The translations under genes were made by a program, and so were the position numbers. Below are positions 6,024-6,254 of a DNA stretch of 6,254 bases, in pieces. Every line of letters starts with the position of its first letter. The first letter of the stretch is position 1. The notes under the pieces are model-generated. The model ran no database searches, was not told the origin of the DNA, and saw only the letters and a list, made by a program, of their open reading frames with translations. Origin of the DNA: Candidatus Thorarchaeota archaeon (GTDB taxonomy: Archaea > Asgardarchaeota > Thorarchaeia > Thorarchaeales > Thorarchaeaceae); assembly GCA_016839345.1 (NCBI GenBank), contig JAEOUL010000155.1:1-6254 (forward strand), in the 5' to 3' direction.

Positions 6024-6254
6024 GAGATACAAGAGCAGAACTCCGAAATCTGAAGCTCTCTGGAAAAGAGCTATCACGCTGTTTCCAGGAGGAGTAAGCC
6101 ACAATATTCGGAACTTTGGAATGCCAAGCTGCAACTCATACCCACCCTACATCAGTCATGGCAAAGGTGGACAGATCTGGGATGTCGATGGGAACGAGTA
6201 CATTGACTGGTGGATGACCCATTACTCCTTGATTCTTGGGCATGATGATCCAGC
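6016..6254 (+). CDS. Class III PLP aminotransferase, GSAM-like, 3' partial
   Basis: N-terminal 79 codons of a class III pyridoxal-phosphate aminotransferase cut by the window end. Recognisable features are an opening ERYKSRTPKSEALWKRA, the LFPGGVSHNIR block, YISHGKGGQIWDVDGNEYIDWW, and SLILGHDDP. These match the N-terminus of glutamate-1-semialdehyde aminomutase-like enzymes, where this region forms part of the active-site entrance. Genuine HemL proteins usually carry a GGVNSPVRAF motif; here it is GGVSHNIRNF, so a paralogous aspartate-aminotransferase-family or amino-acid racemase/aminomutase role is as likely as tetrapyrrole synthesis. The PLP-binding lysine lies beyond the window and cannot be checked. 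The start at ATG 6016 is fixed by GGAGG at 6002-6006; an in-frame TAA occurs at 5992-5994. The fold family is firm, the substrate open. Confidence 0.85.
   Translation, partial: MLERYKSRTPKSEALWKRAITLFPGGVSHNIRNFGMPSCNSYPPYISHGKGGQIWDVDGNEYIDWWMTHYSLILGHDDP

Noticed and set aside
1..6254. CRISPR array, tRNA/rRNA, insertion sequence or integration site
   Set aside because: No spaced direct repeats, cloverleaf-like sequence, transposase or integrase motif, or terminal inverted repeats were seen on either strand.

Overview
The window looks like a piece of an archaeal chromosome of moderate GC. Start sites carry Shine-Dalgarno stretches of the GGAG/GAGGG type, several genes have an archaeal-style TATA box about 30-40 nt upstream, and one gene encodes a surface protein with a signal peptide, a Thr-rich stalk and a C-terminal membrane anchor. 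The mix of a MaoC hydratase, an AmrS-like radical SAM enzyme, a PF12746-type acetyltransferase and a Thr-stalked surface protein would suit an Asgard archaeon of the Thorarchaeia type. That placement is inference from protein style; no rRNA or marker gene here settles it.

Layout: (1) 1-479, plus strand: C-terminal part of a MaoC-type hydratase whose start lies outside the window. (2) 531-1127, minus strand: a five-helix membrane protein of unknown function, convergent with the hydratase. (3) 1128-1370: a divergent promoter region. (4) 1371-2900, plus: a DUF1846 family protein. (5) 3031-4086, plus: an AmrS/COG1180-like radical SAM enzyme. (6) 4087-4123: a short convergent gap with a compact hairpin. 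(7) 4124-4957, minus: a GNAT acetyltransferase; I prefer a start 38 codons inside the longest frame. (8) 4958-5094: a divergent promoter region. (9) 5095-5856, plus: a membrane-anchored surface glycoprotein. (10) 5857-6015: a terminator candidate and leader region. (11) 6016 to the window end, plus: the N-terminus of a class III (GSAM-like) PLP aminotransferase.

No stretch without a gene exceeds 300 bases; the longest is 1128-1370. I see no tRNA, rRNA, CRISPR array, insertion sequence or attachment site. The genes do not form an obvious pathway. Only the DUF1846 and radical SAM genes share a strand closely enough (130 nt apart) to be possible partners, and even that gap may hold its own promoter. 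I found no strong case for a new multi-gene system. The most notable items are the altered EPT motif of the radical SAM enzyme, the uncharacterised DUF1846 protein beside it, and several start sites that default gene calling is likely to misplace.
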